The translations under genes were made by a program, and so were the position numbers. Of a stretch of 64,000 nucleotides of DNA, positions 44,451-54,297 are shown piece by piece. How positions within the stretch are numbered: position 1 is the first letter of the stretch; the number at the start of each line of letters is the position of its first letter. The notes beneath the pieces were generated by a model that was given only the letters and a program-made list of their open reading frames with translations, did not search any database and was not told where the DNA came from. Where the stretch lies: contig CAZELM010000001.1 in NCBI GenBank assembly GCA_964512995.1, forward strand, positions 220,700-284,699, written 5' to 3'. This DNA is from CAZELM01 sp964512995 (GTDB lineage Bacteria > CSSED10-310).

Positions 44451-45812
44451 TTATGGGCTCCAACTGAAGTCAAATATTCCAATTTCGCTGGCCAATTCTG
44501 TCATTTCAGGATTCATAAGCGCTGCATACCATACGATTCCCGACGCTGATCCCACATTTGCAGGCCATGTAAAGGGTGTTATTATCGTAACCGCCGTGAT
44601 TCCAGGATTACAATCCAGATAATAATAATCCAGATCGCTGAAACTCGGGGCACAATAGTACGTTCCAAATACATCCAGAACCGCAAAGAAAAGATATTCA
44701 TCCAGAACACGATCCTGAGCATTCCAGACATACCCAACGCAATAAGCAATATCTCCCGGTTTGAATGTGTGAGATGGCATTTTTATATAGGATCGTGTGA
44801 TTGATGGCCAGCCGAGATATTCATAAGCTCCCATATCAATGCATCCGCCTTGTGGGCGCGGATTACCATCCAAGTCAAAAGTTAGGGCGTCTTGATTCGT
44901 GCCAGTATCAATACATGGAGAGTTATTTGAGAGGCGGTAATTTTGATATTCATCATCTGCAAATAGCGGATAACTGTCAATATTTCCAAGGCCGAGATAA
45001 CCATTCTGTATGTCAGAAAATGTGATATCTGGAAGTTGTTCTCCATAAAGCGAAATCTCTTCTGGCGTATTTTCCCACAAAATACAGTTGTAAATTTTTG
45101 CATTGGTATAATAAATATGGAATCCTCCTCCATTGCCATCCCGGACTCTATTCTGAGTAATCGTACAATTGCAGATAATCGGTGAGGAGCTGTTAGCTAT
45201 TTCAATGCCAGCACCTCCATTAATGGCTCTATTTCCGCTTACAAGACTATTCGCCACAACAACAGCCGAATCGAAGCAAATAAAAATCCCGCCTCCATAT
45301 AAGAGTGCAGAATTTTCTGATACGTTACAATTAACAGCTTTTAAATTTGAGTTGTTACAGCAAATTCCCCCTCCGTTATGCGCAAAATTCTTTGTAAATA
45401 TGCAATCGAGAATTAGAGGTGAAGAAAAAGAACTGAAGATTCCACCTCCATCGAATGTATACCCATTTTTAATTGTAAATCCTCGAACGATGGAAGTTTC
45501 TTGTTCATTATTCTTAAAACAGAATCCACGATGTTTCTCCTCATCACTTCCTTCACAATCAATCAGACATGATTCAGGACCATGTTCCGACATCACAGCA
45601 ATTGCCTTCCCCTTGAAATCAATATCTCTATTTCCATCACCTTTGTATATTCCATCGGCGACCAAAACTGTATCTCCCTCCATAGCCATATCTATTCCAG
45701 CCTGGATTGTCGGTTGATCAGCAGGAATAAAGATAATAGATGCAATTATATTTAGTGGTAAAATGATCAACATTGTTCCAAAAATGAGTATCACCACCCA
45801 ATTTTTTATCAT
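44451..45812 (-). CDS. Secreted right-handed beta-helix protein with choice-of-anchor Q-type motif
   Basis: A 453-residue protein from ATG 45812 (AGAAGAGGGTGTAT upstream) with an N-terminal hydrophobic signal (WVVILIFGTMLIILPLNII). It begins with the IPADQPTIQAGIDMAMEGDTV entry motif of secreted beta-helix proteins and carries coils such as GGIFICFDSAVVVANSLVSG. It closes the helix with SPCIDTGTNQDALTFDLDG and GAYEYLG, the choice-of-anchor Q region. A C-terminal beta-sandwich-like region of about 110 residues follows, without a membrane tail. It may be a surface-exposed carbohydrate-binding or polysaccharide-degrading protein. No catalytic signature is visible. Confidence 0.85.
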   Translation of the reverse strand: MIKNWVVILIFGTMLIILPLNIIASIIFIPADQPTIQAGIDMAMEGDTVLVADGIYKGDGNRDIDFKGKAIAVMSEHGPESCLIDCEGSDEEKHRGFCFKNNEQETSIVRGFTIKNGYTFDGGGIFSSFSSPLILDCIFTKNFAHNGGGICCNNSNLKAVNCNVSENSALLYGGGIFICFDSAVVVANSLVSGNRAINGGAGIEIANSSSPIICNCTITQNRVRDGNGGGFHIYYTNAKIYNCILWENTPEEISLYGEQLPDITFSDIQNGYLGLGNIDSYPLFADDEYQNYRLSNNSPCIDTGTNQDALTFDLDGNPRPQGGCIDMGAYEYLGWPSITRSYIKMPSHTFKPGDIAYCVGYVWNAQDRVLDEYLFFAVLDVFGTYYCAPSFSDLDYYYLDCNPGITAVTIITPFTWPANVGSASGIVWYAALMNPEMTELASEIGIFDFSWSP

Positions 45813-46033
45813 ATACACCCTCTTCTTTAAGATAACTGAGAGTCCCGACTTTAACAAGGTTATCGATCATGAGAACTTCCTTCCCGCAAAGTATTTATCA
45901 GGATCGATGAGATCGAGGAGGAGTTCATAGGGGAATTTGAGAGAAAATCATGGAAGGTATTCCGAAGAGCGATGTCCGAATGTTCAGTCTTCTTCATCCG
46001 GATCGTGCCCGGAAGGACATTGGTTCTTTTCCC

Positions 46034-48094
46034 TTATTTGCCGGTGAGTCTGTAGCTCTTTGCCAGAATCTTTCCGTCGATGACGAATTTCAGCTCGCCA
46101 TCTTCCGCAATGAATGTGACCGATTTGCCGGCGTATCTTCGGTAAAGCTGGAATTTTTGGCCGTTGCAGGTCACGCTGCCATCCGCTTCCACGAACACGC
46201 GTTCACCGGGCAGTGGTCCAGACGCAGAAACCGGTGGTGTTTTCGCAAAGGTGGACGATGAAACCGGATTCGGAATCGGTTGCGCATCGTCAACCGACGA
46301 CACCGGATTCGATACCGTTCGTGTATCGCTGAATGGTGGGCTTTGGCGCGTGCTTTTCTTTTCACAGAGCAGGCCCAGCAACCCGCCGGGCATCGGGTGA
46401 GTGGTCCGTGAGGTGCGGCAAGCTGCTTCGGCATGCTCGGCAAGTTGCCGTTGTGCTTCCTGAAGCTGACGGTGAAATCCATCCGGGTCACGGAGGATGG
46501 ATATCCATCGATGTGCTTTCTCCGATGAAGGATCATGATCGAGAATTTTATGGAGCAGGCTGCAGGCCTGACCGACCGCGTCCTTGGCATCGTTCCAAAG
46601 TGACAGAATCTCTTCCTGCTCATCGGATAGCGTGGCCCCCTCGATATTTCCCGCAGCGATGTCCGTATTCAGTGCGCCCTCATAGGGAGCCAGCCCGTAT
46701 GTTTTGTACCGCCGAAGCTGCTCCGGGCTCATCGTGCAGTGATAGGTCAGGAGCCATCGTTCCCGGATGAAATGAACGCCGCCGTCCTTGTTCAGCAGCA
46801 TGAACTCGCCGGTCTTGGGACGAGCCAGTTTTCTGGCCAGATCGGAAGGGGAGACCGCCGCGTCGGTCAGCCCTTCCCGAACCTTGTCCCGATCTCTCCG
46901 GGTCTGCAGTTTCCCGACGATCCAGGTGGCGCAGTTTGACAGACCTTTATAGTCGATGTCACCCGGATTCTGTGTCGCCAGGATGCAGCCGACGCCAAAG
47001 CCCCGTCCTTGCTTGACCAACAGATTGAGTGCCGGTTTACAGGTCGATGTATAGGGGTATGTGGGATAGAATGCGGTTTTGCCACCTCCGCCGCCGATCT
47101 CGTCCAGGAAAAAGATCAGGCGCGGTCTGTTTCCGGCGGGTGCGCTGCCCTGTTTGCGCATCCAGGCATTGATGGAAAAAGCGGTCTGGGCAACAACGAA
47201 ACTTTGATCTTCGAAGTTGGTCATGTGCGACAGATTGATGATGCTGATCTGGGTTTTGCCATCGACGCGGTGCGTTCCCGCCAGCTTGTCGATGCGCATC
47301 TCTTCGCCACGGACCCAGTTGGCTGCCGCGCCGACAAGCTGACCGTTCACCGCTTGCGCGAGCTTCTGACGCCGGTTCTCGGGAATGTGGTCGTCGATTC
47401 CCAGCACACCGATGGATGAGAACGGCGGTTCCAATATCATCGAAACCAGCCGTCCCAGCCCGGTTTCACCGGTCAGATCGATGCCCGTGTGCCAGGCGTG
47501 TTCGATGAGAGCGATGACAAAATCCGTTTCCCGGTCACGCTGCCCGGTGGGGATCACCCGGCGCACCAGGGCTTCCGCCATGCTGGTCACCATGACCGAA
47601 GCCGTATCCGGATCCTCTTCGAACAGTTTATGGATGTCCGGTGGCGGAGTTGCGATGAGCGGAATGGATACACGGCGGCCGAGTTCGCTCCGGGGCGTGA
47701 AAATTTCGACAGCCACCTGGTTGAAAAAGGTGCGGACGTGAGTCTCGGCAAGTCCCCACTCCCATAACCGTTTCCGGAAGATATTGGCTTCAGCCAACGC
47801 GGTTCGGCCACGGGTGGATGGGTCTTCCACCTCGATCCAGGGCGCAATGGCCGGTGCTGTCAACTCACCGAAAGCCAGTGCCAACGACGACAGATCGCCT
47901 TTGAGATCCACGACAATCGCGGGAACGCCCTGGAGAGCGGATTCCTCGATGATGGCTTTGCCCATCACTGTTTTACCGGAACCGGAACCGCCACAGATAA
48001 ACGTATGCGTGATCAGGTCACTCAGCCGGTGGCGGTACGGCTCGGACGGCACTCCATTGGAATCGAGATGTTTTCCGATGAACAGTTCGCTCAC
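46034..48094 (-). CDS. HerA/DUF87-type ATPase (helicase-translocase) of the BREX-like operon
   Basis: A 686-residue protein. The start is GTG 48094, which overlaps the hsdM stop as GTGA and has GAGGAAAT upstream; an earlier ATG at 48136 would overlap hsdM by 46 bases. Walker A is FICGGSGSGKTVMGKAI and Walker B-like residues follow in LIFFLDEIGGGGGKTAFYP. The motor continues with CILATQNPGDIDYKGL, typical of HerA/FtsK ATPases. After residue 500 come a helical segment and a Ser/Pro linker, then a C-terminal beta-rich domain (VFVEADGSVTCNGQKFQLY). That end resembles the SH3-like domain at the end of IS-type transposases. It occupies the place of a Brx helicase in the operon. Confidence 0.85.
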   Translation of the reverse strand: MSELFIGKHLDSNGVPSEPYRHRLSDLITHTFICGGSGSGKTVMGKAIIEESALQGVPAIVVDLKGDLSSLALAFGELTAPAIAPWIEVEDPSTRGRTALAEANIFRKRLWEWGLAETHVRTFFNQVAVEIFTPRSELGRRVSIPLIATPPPDIHKLFEEDPDTASVMVTSMAEALVRRVIPTGQRDRETDFVIALIEHAWHTGIDLTGETGLGRLVSMILEPPFSSIGVLGIDDHIPENRRQKLAQAVNGQLVGAAANWVRGEEMRIDKLAGTHRVDGKTQISIINLSHMTNFEDQSFVVAQTAFSINAWMRKQGSAPAGNRPRLIFFLDEIGGGGGKTAFYPTYPYTSTCKPALNLLVKQGRGFGVGCILATQNPGDIDYKGLSNCATWIVGKLQTRRDRDKVREGLTDAAVSPSDLARKLARPKTGEFMLLNKDGGVHFIRERWLLTYHCTMSPEQLRRYKTYGLAPYEGALNTDIAAGNIEGATLSDEQEEILSLWNDAKDAVGQACSLLHKILDHDPSSEKAHRWISILRDPDGFHRQLQEAQRQLAEHAEAACRTSRTTHPMPGGLLGLLCEKKSTRQSPPFSDTRTVSNPVSSVDDAQPIPNPVSSSTFAKTPPVSASGPLPGERVFVEADGSVTCNGQKFQLYRRYAGKSVTFIAEDGELKFVIDGKILAKSYRLTGK

Positions 48095-49908
48095 GGATCG
48101 ATTTCCTCGGGAAGTTCGAGGGTTCCCGATTGCCATTCACGGAATTTTTCGAGAATGAACGGGAGATCGTTCTCTTTGAGCGGGTCGCCGTTGGCCCGGC
48201 GGCCGACGTAATCGGCTCGCGCCATGAAGATGTCGCCCTGAACGTCTCCCGGCCGTTTTTTTTGCAGATACACCACATTGGTCGGAATCGATGTGCCGGT
48301 GGATGCGAAGGTTTCACTGGGCAGCGAGATCACGGCTCTGATGATGGCATGTTCCCGCATATAATCCCGGACGGGTTTCGCCGTGGCATTCGACAGCACG
48401 CCATCGGGAAGAACGATCAGCAGTTTGCCGCCCGGCTTCAACACCCGAAGATAGTGTTCGATGAACAGCACTTCACTGTCCTGACTGTTTTTGGGCCGTT
48501 TTTCCGCAGAATGACCCCTCGCTCTGAAAACCTTGATCTCATGCCCGAACTGATAATCCAGCAGGATGTCCGGGGTTTTCACGGATTTGCCGAACGGCGG
48601 ATTGGTCAGCACGAGGCTGATGCTATCCGGTCCGATGAAGTGTTTCCGGGTGCCGTTACCGAAATCGACCTCGTATTCGATGGATGGCTTCAGTCCTCCG
48701 TATTTTTCGTTATAGAGATAGTTCTGGTGGAGCCACTGGGCGTGATCCTTGTCGACCGCATGAACGATCAGGTTCAGTTTTCCGAGACGAGCCGCTTTCT
48801 CTTCGATCTCGCAGGCAAAGAATGTTTCCTGGCTGAGCCGCCTGAGAAGGGTCTGCTTCGTCGCCGGCTCCATGGCGGAGGACAAAACATGTTTGCACGC
48901 ATCCACATACGTGGCGATCAAAAATCCACCCGACCCCGCGCAGGCATCCAGAAATCGGTCGCTGTTTTCCACGTCCAGTGCTGGTCTGCCGGGATCGTCC
49001 CGGGCCAGGTCCATCATGAAGGCGACGACTTCCCGCGGTGTGAAAAATTGGCCGAGATCTTTGCCTTTGAACGTATCGGCCAGCATGATTTCGAATGCGC
49101 GGCCGAGGACATCCGCTTGGGCATCTTTGAGATTGATGCCCTCGAGACGGGCAATGACCCGTTCGATCGTCGCCGTTTTACTGAGAACCTTCTCGGTATC
49201 GTCGGTAAAGACCGCGGCGTGCTGCTGCTTCAGATCATCGAACAGGTTGTTGATGAAGGTCGAAGCTGCCTTGTCGCCCATATGCTGGTTCTGTTCGCAG
49301 AAGGATTTCAGTCTGGTCGTGGAGAAACTGCCGTTGGGTTTCGCGTCTTCATTGAGCTTGATGAACAGGAACCGCGTGAACTCGTCGAAGATCCAGTCAT
49401 TGCGTTTGTTCTCGATGTCCCAGATATCCTGCCAGCAGCCCTTCATCAGTTGCACGAACCGGGAGAGGCTGCTTTCCGTGTTGAGTGTTTTCTGCGCCCA
49501 CTGCACAAGGCTTCGGACCAGATCCGGATTGAATTCGGCCAGCATATCTTCGGCCTTGCGAATGTCGTCCCACTCTTTCATCTCTTCGAGGAGTTCATTC
49601 CCTTTTTCCACGAGAAAGAGCCGCAGATGGCCGGCCACCTCGACAACGCAGTAGACCGCCGGTCCGTTGGGCATGAGAATGCTGAGGGCTTTATACCGGT
49701 TGGCTTCGGGTTCGCTCAGCATCAGCGAGCCGTCATGCCTGAAAGCGGCGTAACAGTTGCCGGCACTGGTCGATACCAGAAAGGCGGCCTTTCCGGTCAG
49801 GCCCGGAATCGTGGTCGGTATGCCGGCACCATCTCCGTCATTGATCTGATGGGCTTTGAAACCCAGGTCCGATATCAGAAATTCTCTGAATTGTCCGAGA
49901 GTTGCCAT
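48091..49908 (-). CDS. hsdM: Type I restriction-modification methyltransferase subunit (HsdM-like)
   Basis: A 605-residue N6-adenine methyltransferase. It has GQFFTPREVVAFMM near residue 288, the SAM motif LDACAGSGGFLI near 324 and the catalytic tetrapeptide NPPFGKS near 436, followed by LKPGGKLLIVLPDGVL. The first 150 residues resemble the N-terminal domain of restriction subunits that precedes many HsdM. It starts 4 bases after pglZ and ends overlapping the HerA-like gene. With hsdS next door it should methylate host DNA. I see no HsdR endonuclease gene in the window. Confidence 0.93.
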   Translation of the reverse strand: MATLGQFREFLISDLGFKAHQINDGDGAGIPTTIPGLTGKAAFLVSTSAGNCYAAFRHDGSLMLSEPEANRYKALSILMPNGPAVYCVVEVAGHLRLFLVEKGNELLEEMKEWDDIRKAEDMLAEFNPDLVRSLVQWAQKTLNTESSLSRFVQLMKGCWQDIWDIENKRNDWIFDEFTRFLFIKLNEDAKPNGSFSTTRLKSFCEQNQHMGDKAASTFINNLFDDLKQQHAAVFTDDTEKVLSKTATIERVIARLEGINLKDAQADVLGRAFEIMLADTFKGKDLGQFFTPREVVAFMMDLARDDPGRPALDVENSDRFLDACAGSGGFLIATYVDACKHVLSSAMEPATKQTLLRRLSQETFFACEIEEKAARLGKLNLIVHAVDKDHAQWLHQNYLYNEKYGGLKPSIEYEVDFGNGTRKHFIGPDSISLVLTNPPFGKSVKTPDILLDYQFGHEIKVFRARGHSAEKRPKNSQDSEVLFIEHYLRVLKPGGKLLIVLPDGVLSNATAKPVRDYMREHAIIRAVISLPSETFASTGTSIPTNVVYLQKKRPGDVQGDIFMARADYVGRRANGDPLKENDLPFILEKFREWQSGTLELPEEIDP

Positions 49909-49911
49909 GCG

Positions 49912-52398
49912 TCATTTCGCTCCTCGTGTGATGTAGACCGCAACCGGAACAACGGTTTCTTCCGGTGTCAGTCCACCATGGTCATTGCCCTGAATCTTGT
50001 GGGGATTGCCTGTGGATGCCTGTCTGATTCCAGGCCAGCCATAACTGTCGTGTCCGACCGGAACTTCAAAGGCTTCATAGTCTTCCGGCAGCCCGAAATC
50101 AGCCACCGGGCGGATGATTTTGACCTGGGACGGTCCGACAGCGGTTCGTTTCTCGTTTTTATACTCCAGACAGCGGTTATGAATGAGCACATCCCGAGCC
50201 GCCCCTTGTTTTGACTGAAGATCATCGATGACATACAGCGTATTGTACCAGGTGAACCCGTGGTCCGACGTGATGATAACTGCGGTGTGATCCTGAGCAG
50301 CGATCCGGCGCAGATGCGGCAGCGCCACCTCCTTCACATAAGCCAGCATGATCTCCTGAGGACTCGACATGCCTTTCTGGAGAAGCCGGTCCTGGAGATT
50401 GAACACCACTGCCTTGAATCGTCCAGGTGTATCGATCAGATCGCGCATGCTCCGGTTGAGCGAATCCGCGTCGGTCTCCTTTTCATTGTAACACAGATAA
50501 TCCGTGTGCCAATCCCATCCGGGGGATGGGTTCAGTCCCAGATGATCGAGACACTGTTCAAGCAGTTGGGCTTCGCTGTTGCCATTTGGCCAGCGCCGGA
50601 ATTCGATCGGGGGTGCTCCGGCAAAAATGGCCTGCCGGCAGTATTCGGTAATGCTGGGCAGATAGGTGCAGGCCCGGAATTCGGGTCCCAGTGACTGGTA
50701 CGGCCGGAACAGTTCGCGGCCCGGCATCATCAGAAACCGGTCGCGCAGCAGTATCCAGTTGGAGACGCTCATCCCGTCAAAGACCAGCAGCCAGACCCGC
50801 TCGATCTCGGAATCCAGGAGCATGGGTCTGACCGCAGACTCCATGATATCGCTGATCAGCCAGGGTCTGCAGGTGCCTGCCGCATAGTTCCGTTCGGTCA
50901 GCCATTTCGGCAGTCCCCGGTTGGGCGCGACATAAAAATCCGCCCAGGCGATGCGGATGGCATCGCAGGCTGTCTGTGCGCGCCGGGAGATCCTGATGAT
51001 ATCGACCGTTTCCGGCAACTGACTGGACCGCCGTTCCGCCTCCATTGCCAGTGTGGTGAGGGGCAGGTACACGGCGTCCACGAGCGCCAGCCACTCTTTC
51101 CAATCCAGATCATCGAGACGGGTCAGTGCAGCCTCGGCCCTGGATGTGAGCCGGTGGATGGTGACCAGTGCTTCCAGCAGCGAGATGTGGTGCTCGTATT
51201 GTTCGCGAGCCTGATGGCGGTGCATGGCTTTCAGCAGGGTGTCCCATTCCGGAGCGTCCGGTGTGTCCACGACATCGGTCAGCCTGCAGGGAGCGGTTTC
51301 AAGCGGAAGTGGGTCTGCCCGGCCGGTGGTGATTGCCACATCCAGCAGGGCGTGCAGTGTGACTGTCAGACCCTGAGCCAGGATACCGCCATCGGCTTCC
51401 AGCACCTGGATGAGCTGATTGAGCAGCCGTTCCGAGCCGGACCCACCAACGCTTCGGACCACTGCCGCCAGGGATTCCGTGACCGCATTGGGATGCCTGG
51501 GAAAGACCATGTCCTGCAGGTACTGGAGCGCGTGTCTGAAGGGTGCACCGGCCTTGCCGGTGATGCGGCGGCCCCATTCGGTCAGCCCGTGGAGATTGTT
51601 TCCGTCTGTGAGTATGTCGGTGAACAGATCGCCCAGTTCGCTGCCGTCCAGGAAAATGCGCATCCGGTCCGGTGCGAGCTGGTTCCATCCGTCCAGGATA
51701 GCGGCGAGCAGGCAGACCGGCAGCAGCGGGGGAGGATCTGTCTCGAGCACGGCGGCTTCAACCAGGGCGAAGCGGGGTGCATCGAGCCAGGTGCGAACCA
51801 CGTTCAGGAACTCCGTCTCCAAGGCACGGCGTTCGTCCGGATCGACCAGGGTCAGTACCTCGCGGATTCGGGTCAGGCCGTCTTCATACCAGAGCCTGTC
51901 GAGAATCCGGTCCGGCTCCCAGCCGGCAGACAGGACACTGGGATCGTCCAGGAGCGAGGCGAGGACCACCCGTTCCAGGCTGTAGGTCCGGAGGTGTGGC
52001 AAATAGGGAGCCAGATTCCAGAATGCGGGATTGGGAAGCCGGTTGAGCAGGGGTGGGGGAGAGGCCACATCGAGTGCTTGGGCGATGTCACAGGCTGTCA
52101 GGGTGCGGGGTGATACGGTGGACCGGGCCTGGACATCGGGAAGGTGATCCGGCTGGAGATGCCAGCGGGAGATGATGATACGGTCCGGCGGATCGGGATT
52201 CCGGCGCTCGGGTTCGGTATGGCGGCGCAGGGAAAACTCATTGGCGCAGACATGAACCGGGATGATCTGACCGTCAACGGGCAGTTCGGCAGGTGCGTCT
52301 GTGAAGTAGCCTTGCACGTCATTGAGCAGGAGATAGGGGGCATTCTTTTTTTCGCGGCTGCGCCATAATCCGGCCAGGGCGTGTTCCAGGATCGTCAT
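49912..52398 (-). CDS. pglZ: PglZ-domain phosphatase of the BREX-like operon
   Basis: An 828-residue protein with a poorly conserved N-terminal half and a C-terminal alkaline-phosphatase-superfamily PglZ domain. Conserved metal-site motifs are present: LLVFDGMSVSN near residue 536, AVIITSDHGFTWY near 705-715 and NDHGGLTPEETVVPV near 800-815. PglZ is the core marker of BREX and the phage growth limitation system. Its ATG overlaps the hsdS stop by 4 bases. The first part, with an acidic beta-strand entry (APYLLLNDVQGYF), resembles PglZ of BREX type 3. Confidence 0.88.
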   Translation of the reverse strand: MTILEHALAGLWRSREKKNAPYLLLNDVQGYFTDAPAELPVDGQIIPVHVCANEFSLRRHTEPERRNPDPPDRIIISRWHLQPDHLPDVQARSTVSPRTLTACDIAQALDVASPPPLLNRLPNPAFWNLAPYLPHLRTYSLERVVLASLLDDPSVLSAGWEPDRILDRLWYEDGLTRIREVLTLVDPDERRALETEFLNVVRTWLDAPRFALVEAAVLETDPPPLLPVCLLAAILDGWNQLAPDRMRIFLDGSELGDLFTDILTDGNNLHGLTEWGRRITGKAGAPFRHALQYLQDMVFPRHPNAVTESLAAVVRSVGGSGSERLLNQLIQVLEADGGILAQGLTVTLHALLDVAITTGRADPLPLETAPCRLTDVVDTPDAPEWDTLLKAMHRHQAREQYEHHISLLEALVTIHRLTSRAEAALTRLDDLDWKEWLALVDAVYLPLTTLAMEAERRSSQLPETVDIIRISRRAQTACDAIRIAWADFYVAPNRGLPKWLTERNYAAGTCRPWLISDIMESAVRPMLLDSEIERVWLLVFDGMSVSNWILLRDRFLMMPGRELFRPYQSLGPEFRACTYLPSITEYCRQAIFAGAPPIEFRRWPNGNSEAQLLEQCLDHLGLNPSPGWDWHTDYLCYNEKETDADSLNRSMRDLIDTPGRFKAVVFNLQDRLLQKGMSSPQEIMLAYVKEVALPHLRRIAAQDHTAVIITSDHGFTWYNTLYVIDDLQSKQGAARDVLIHNRCLEYKNEKRTAVGPSQVKIIRPVADFGLPEDYEAFEVPVGHDSYGWPGIRQASTGNPHKIQGNDHGGLTPEETVVPVAVYITRGAK

Positions 52399-53921
52399 GG
52401 CAGGGTGTTCTCGATCTCTGCCATGGCTGCTTCCAGGTCCTGAGCCCGTGCGGACATCGCCGAAAATCTGTCGTCATCGAGCAGATCGAATATGTTTGAT
52501 TTTGCATCAGACAGCAGTTGCTGGATCTGCTCTGAAATTTGTTCCAATCGAAAGGTCAGTTCCCGCTCTTCTTTCAGAATGCTGCTGATCTGAGTCAGGG
52601 TTTTCCCGCGAGTATCTGAATTTGTAACCGGAACAGCCAATTTCATAAAATCAGGTTCACTGATCGTTGGCATTGCGGGGCTTGTCAGCAATGCCCTGAT
52701 TTGCCGAAGAACAAAGGGTGCCTTCAGTAATGAGCAGATATACTGAATATCAACTCCGTCTTTTGGTTGTAGCACCAGAAATCCAGTGGTTGCGACCCAT
52801 CCTTCATTTTCCTGTGTGACAGGGAAGACCACCATGTTTTCAGTGCCAGTGGAAGCGCCCGCGATTCCAACGAGGATGTCGCCAGTATGAATCAAACGTC
52901 TGGCGCGCGAGGGAAGTTCTTCTGCCAGCATTTTCTGCGGCTCGATGATATTGCCTGTAATGCCATCGATGTCACCAATGGCCAGATAATGGACCTCTTC
53001 TCCGATATGCTCATCGGGATTGAACCGTTCTTCGGATACGTTCACCAAATCCGACAGGGTCCCGGATACAGGGGATTTCCGTATCTGATCCACTAGTTTT
53101 GTGTAGTCTGGATGGTTTGCAGGAATGTCAAGACGGTCTGTTGAGGCAAAACTTCGCAGAAAGAATAGAGTGGTTTTTGATAGTAAAAAGCTTTCAAATG
53201 AAAGCTCATGCGCAAAAACTTTGTCTGTCTTTTCTCTTGTCATCTCATGTTCATTTTGAATCAACTTATTACATTTTGACGTCAGTCTTTTATAAATATT
53301 AACTATAAAATCAATACGAGATACAAGTGTTTCCTGATCGTTATCCCCTAACTTTGGAAACCACAACTCCCCGAGATCACCCAAGTGCAAATGTTTGATT
53401 GCTATGCCTTTTTGCGATCTCTGTATCTGTCGAATACCAAGATCCGAGTTTAAGAACATAGCTATGTAGTATGAATTCCAGCCTTCACTTGGTCTAAAAA
53501 TGGCGATACTTTCATAAATTGAACAATTTGGTAGCCCTTCAGAAAAAACACATGCAGTACCGACTGTTCCGCTCTTTGCGATAAGAATATCACCCGGCTT
53601 GGGCTGACAATTTCTTAATCGCTTGTGCAGCTCGGGAATGATATATTTACATTCAGTCAGATCGACACCATACTCAGTTATATTTGTGGAGCTGAGAAAT
53701 AGTACACCTCTTTCCTTTTCTGTATAAATGGGTGTTTGATGTGTGCCGTCTGTTATCAGTATAGAGGCATTTTCAGCGGGAACCAACTCTTTACCTGCAG
53801 TTTTAAGCCTTTCATCTAAATCAGCAAATAGATGATGATAATAAAACGTATCGAGCCTTTCTTTTTGAGATTCAGGCGGTATTAAAGCGATCATGGGTTT
53901 TTTTGAAATGTATCTCAGCAT
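52395..53921 (-). CDS. hsdS: Type I restriction-modification specificity subunit (HsdS-like)
   Basis: A 508-residue protein starting at 53921 (GTGGAGTGATC before ATG). Two target-recognition domains, at about residues 40-210 and 285-470, each contain the S-subunit motif: KPGDILIAKSGTVGTACVF in the first and HTGDILVGIAGASTGTENMV in the second. Each is followed by a long helix (LVSRIDFIVNIYKRLTSKC; LEQISEQIQQLL). It would direct HsdM to a bipartite site. It lies between pglZ and the deleted AAA gene, within the BREX-like operon, not as an independent type I locus. Confidence 0.92.
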   Translation of the reverse strand: MLRYISKKPMIALIPPESQKERLDTFYYHHLFADLDERLKTAGKELVPAENASILITDGTHQTPIYTEKERGVLFLSSTNITEYGVDLTECKYIIPELHKRLRNCQPKPGDILIAKSGTVGTACVFSEGLPNCSIYESIAIFRPSEGWNSYYIAMFLNSDLGIRQIQRSQKGIAIKHLHLGDLGELWFPKLGDNDQETLVSRIDFIVNIYKRLTSKCNKLIQNEHEMTREKTDKVFAHELSFESFLLSKTTLFFLRSFASTDRLDIPANHPDYTKLVDQIRKSPVSGTLSDLVNVSEERFNPDEHIGEEVHYLAIGDIDGITGNIIEPQKMLAEELPSRARRLIHTGDILVGIAGASTGTENMVVFPVTQENEGWVATTGFLVLQPKDGVDIQYICSLLKAPFVLRQIRALLTSPAMPTISEPDFMKLAVPVTNSDTRGKTLTQISSILKEERELTFRLEQISEQIQQLLSDAKSNIFDLLDDDRFSAMSARAQDLEAAMAEIENTLP

Positions 53922-53923
53922 GA

Positions 53924-54079
53924 TCACTCCACGGTCCATGGTTGTTCATTTTCCGAAGCGGTAGTTTCCTGCACCGTATGGAGTGCTTGGTGAATATACC
54001 GCTCGAATTCCTGCCGGTCGCCTTTGAAAAAGCGCACCAAGCGCGGCTTAAATTGATCCAACAGCATCCGTTGCATCAT
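53924..54079 (-). CDS. Short ORF resembling the BrxC C-terminal tail
   Basis: A 51-residue frame from ATG 54079 whose ATGA overlaps the AAA relic's stop. It reads LLDQFKPRLVRFFKGDRQEF... and ends PWTVE. The C-terminus of the BrxC-like protein reads LLEKLKPKLLGFYKTGEEDF... and ends PWKVE, so the two share spacing and the last residues, though DNA similarity is low. hsdS follows within 2 bases. It may be the remnant of a second BrxC-like gene lost together with the AAA gene, or a small regulator. I cannot decide. Confidence 0.5.
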   Translation of the reverse strand: MMQRMLLDQFKPRLVRFFKGDRQEFERYIHQALHTVQETTASENEQPWTVE

Positions 54080-54295
54080 CGTACCCGCCTGCGTCTGGGC
54101 ACTGCAACCGGCACCGCTGGTTCGTAAGCCTTCAGACCTTGATCGCCTGTGAGGATTTCTACGGCATATCCCAATTGTGCGTAATGACCGGCCACATCCT
54201 TTGGCATTACTGCCGATGAGCACAGTCAGCGGATCAATATATAGCGTTGCCTCTTCAAAACTTTTCCAATTGGTAAGTTTCAATTCCGTAATCAT
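54076..54295 (-). pseudogene. Internally deleted AAA-family ATPase gene
   Basis: The first 30 residues, from ATG 54295, are a textbook AAA/RecF-like start: ITELKLTNWKSFEEATLYID, then LTVLIGSNA. The Walker loop GKS then fails. Straight after the A codon another frame opens, reading KDVAGHYAQLGYAVEILTGD and QGLKAYEPAVPV before a stop at 54076. That second piece resembles the last 40 residues of a RecF/OLD-like AAA ATPase. A deletion of most of the gene with a frameshift explains both. The upstream BrxC stop at 54298 is only a few bases away, so the deletion lies inside the operon. Confidence 0.7.
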
Positions 54296-54297
54296 GG

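Noticed and set aside
48130..50214. 694-residue open frame antisense to hsdM and the end of pglZ
   Set aside because: It covers two clearly coding genes on the other strand and shows no motif of its own.
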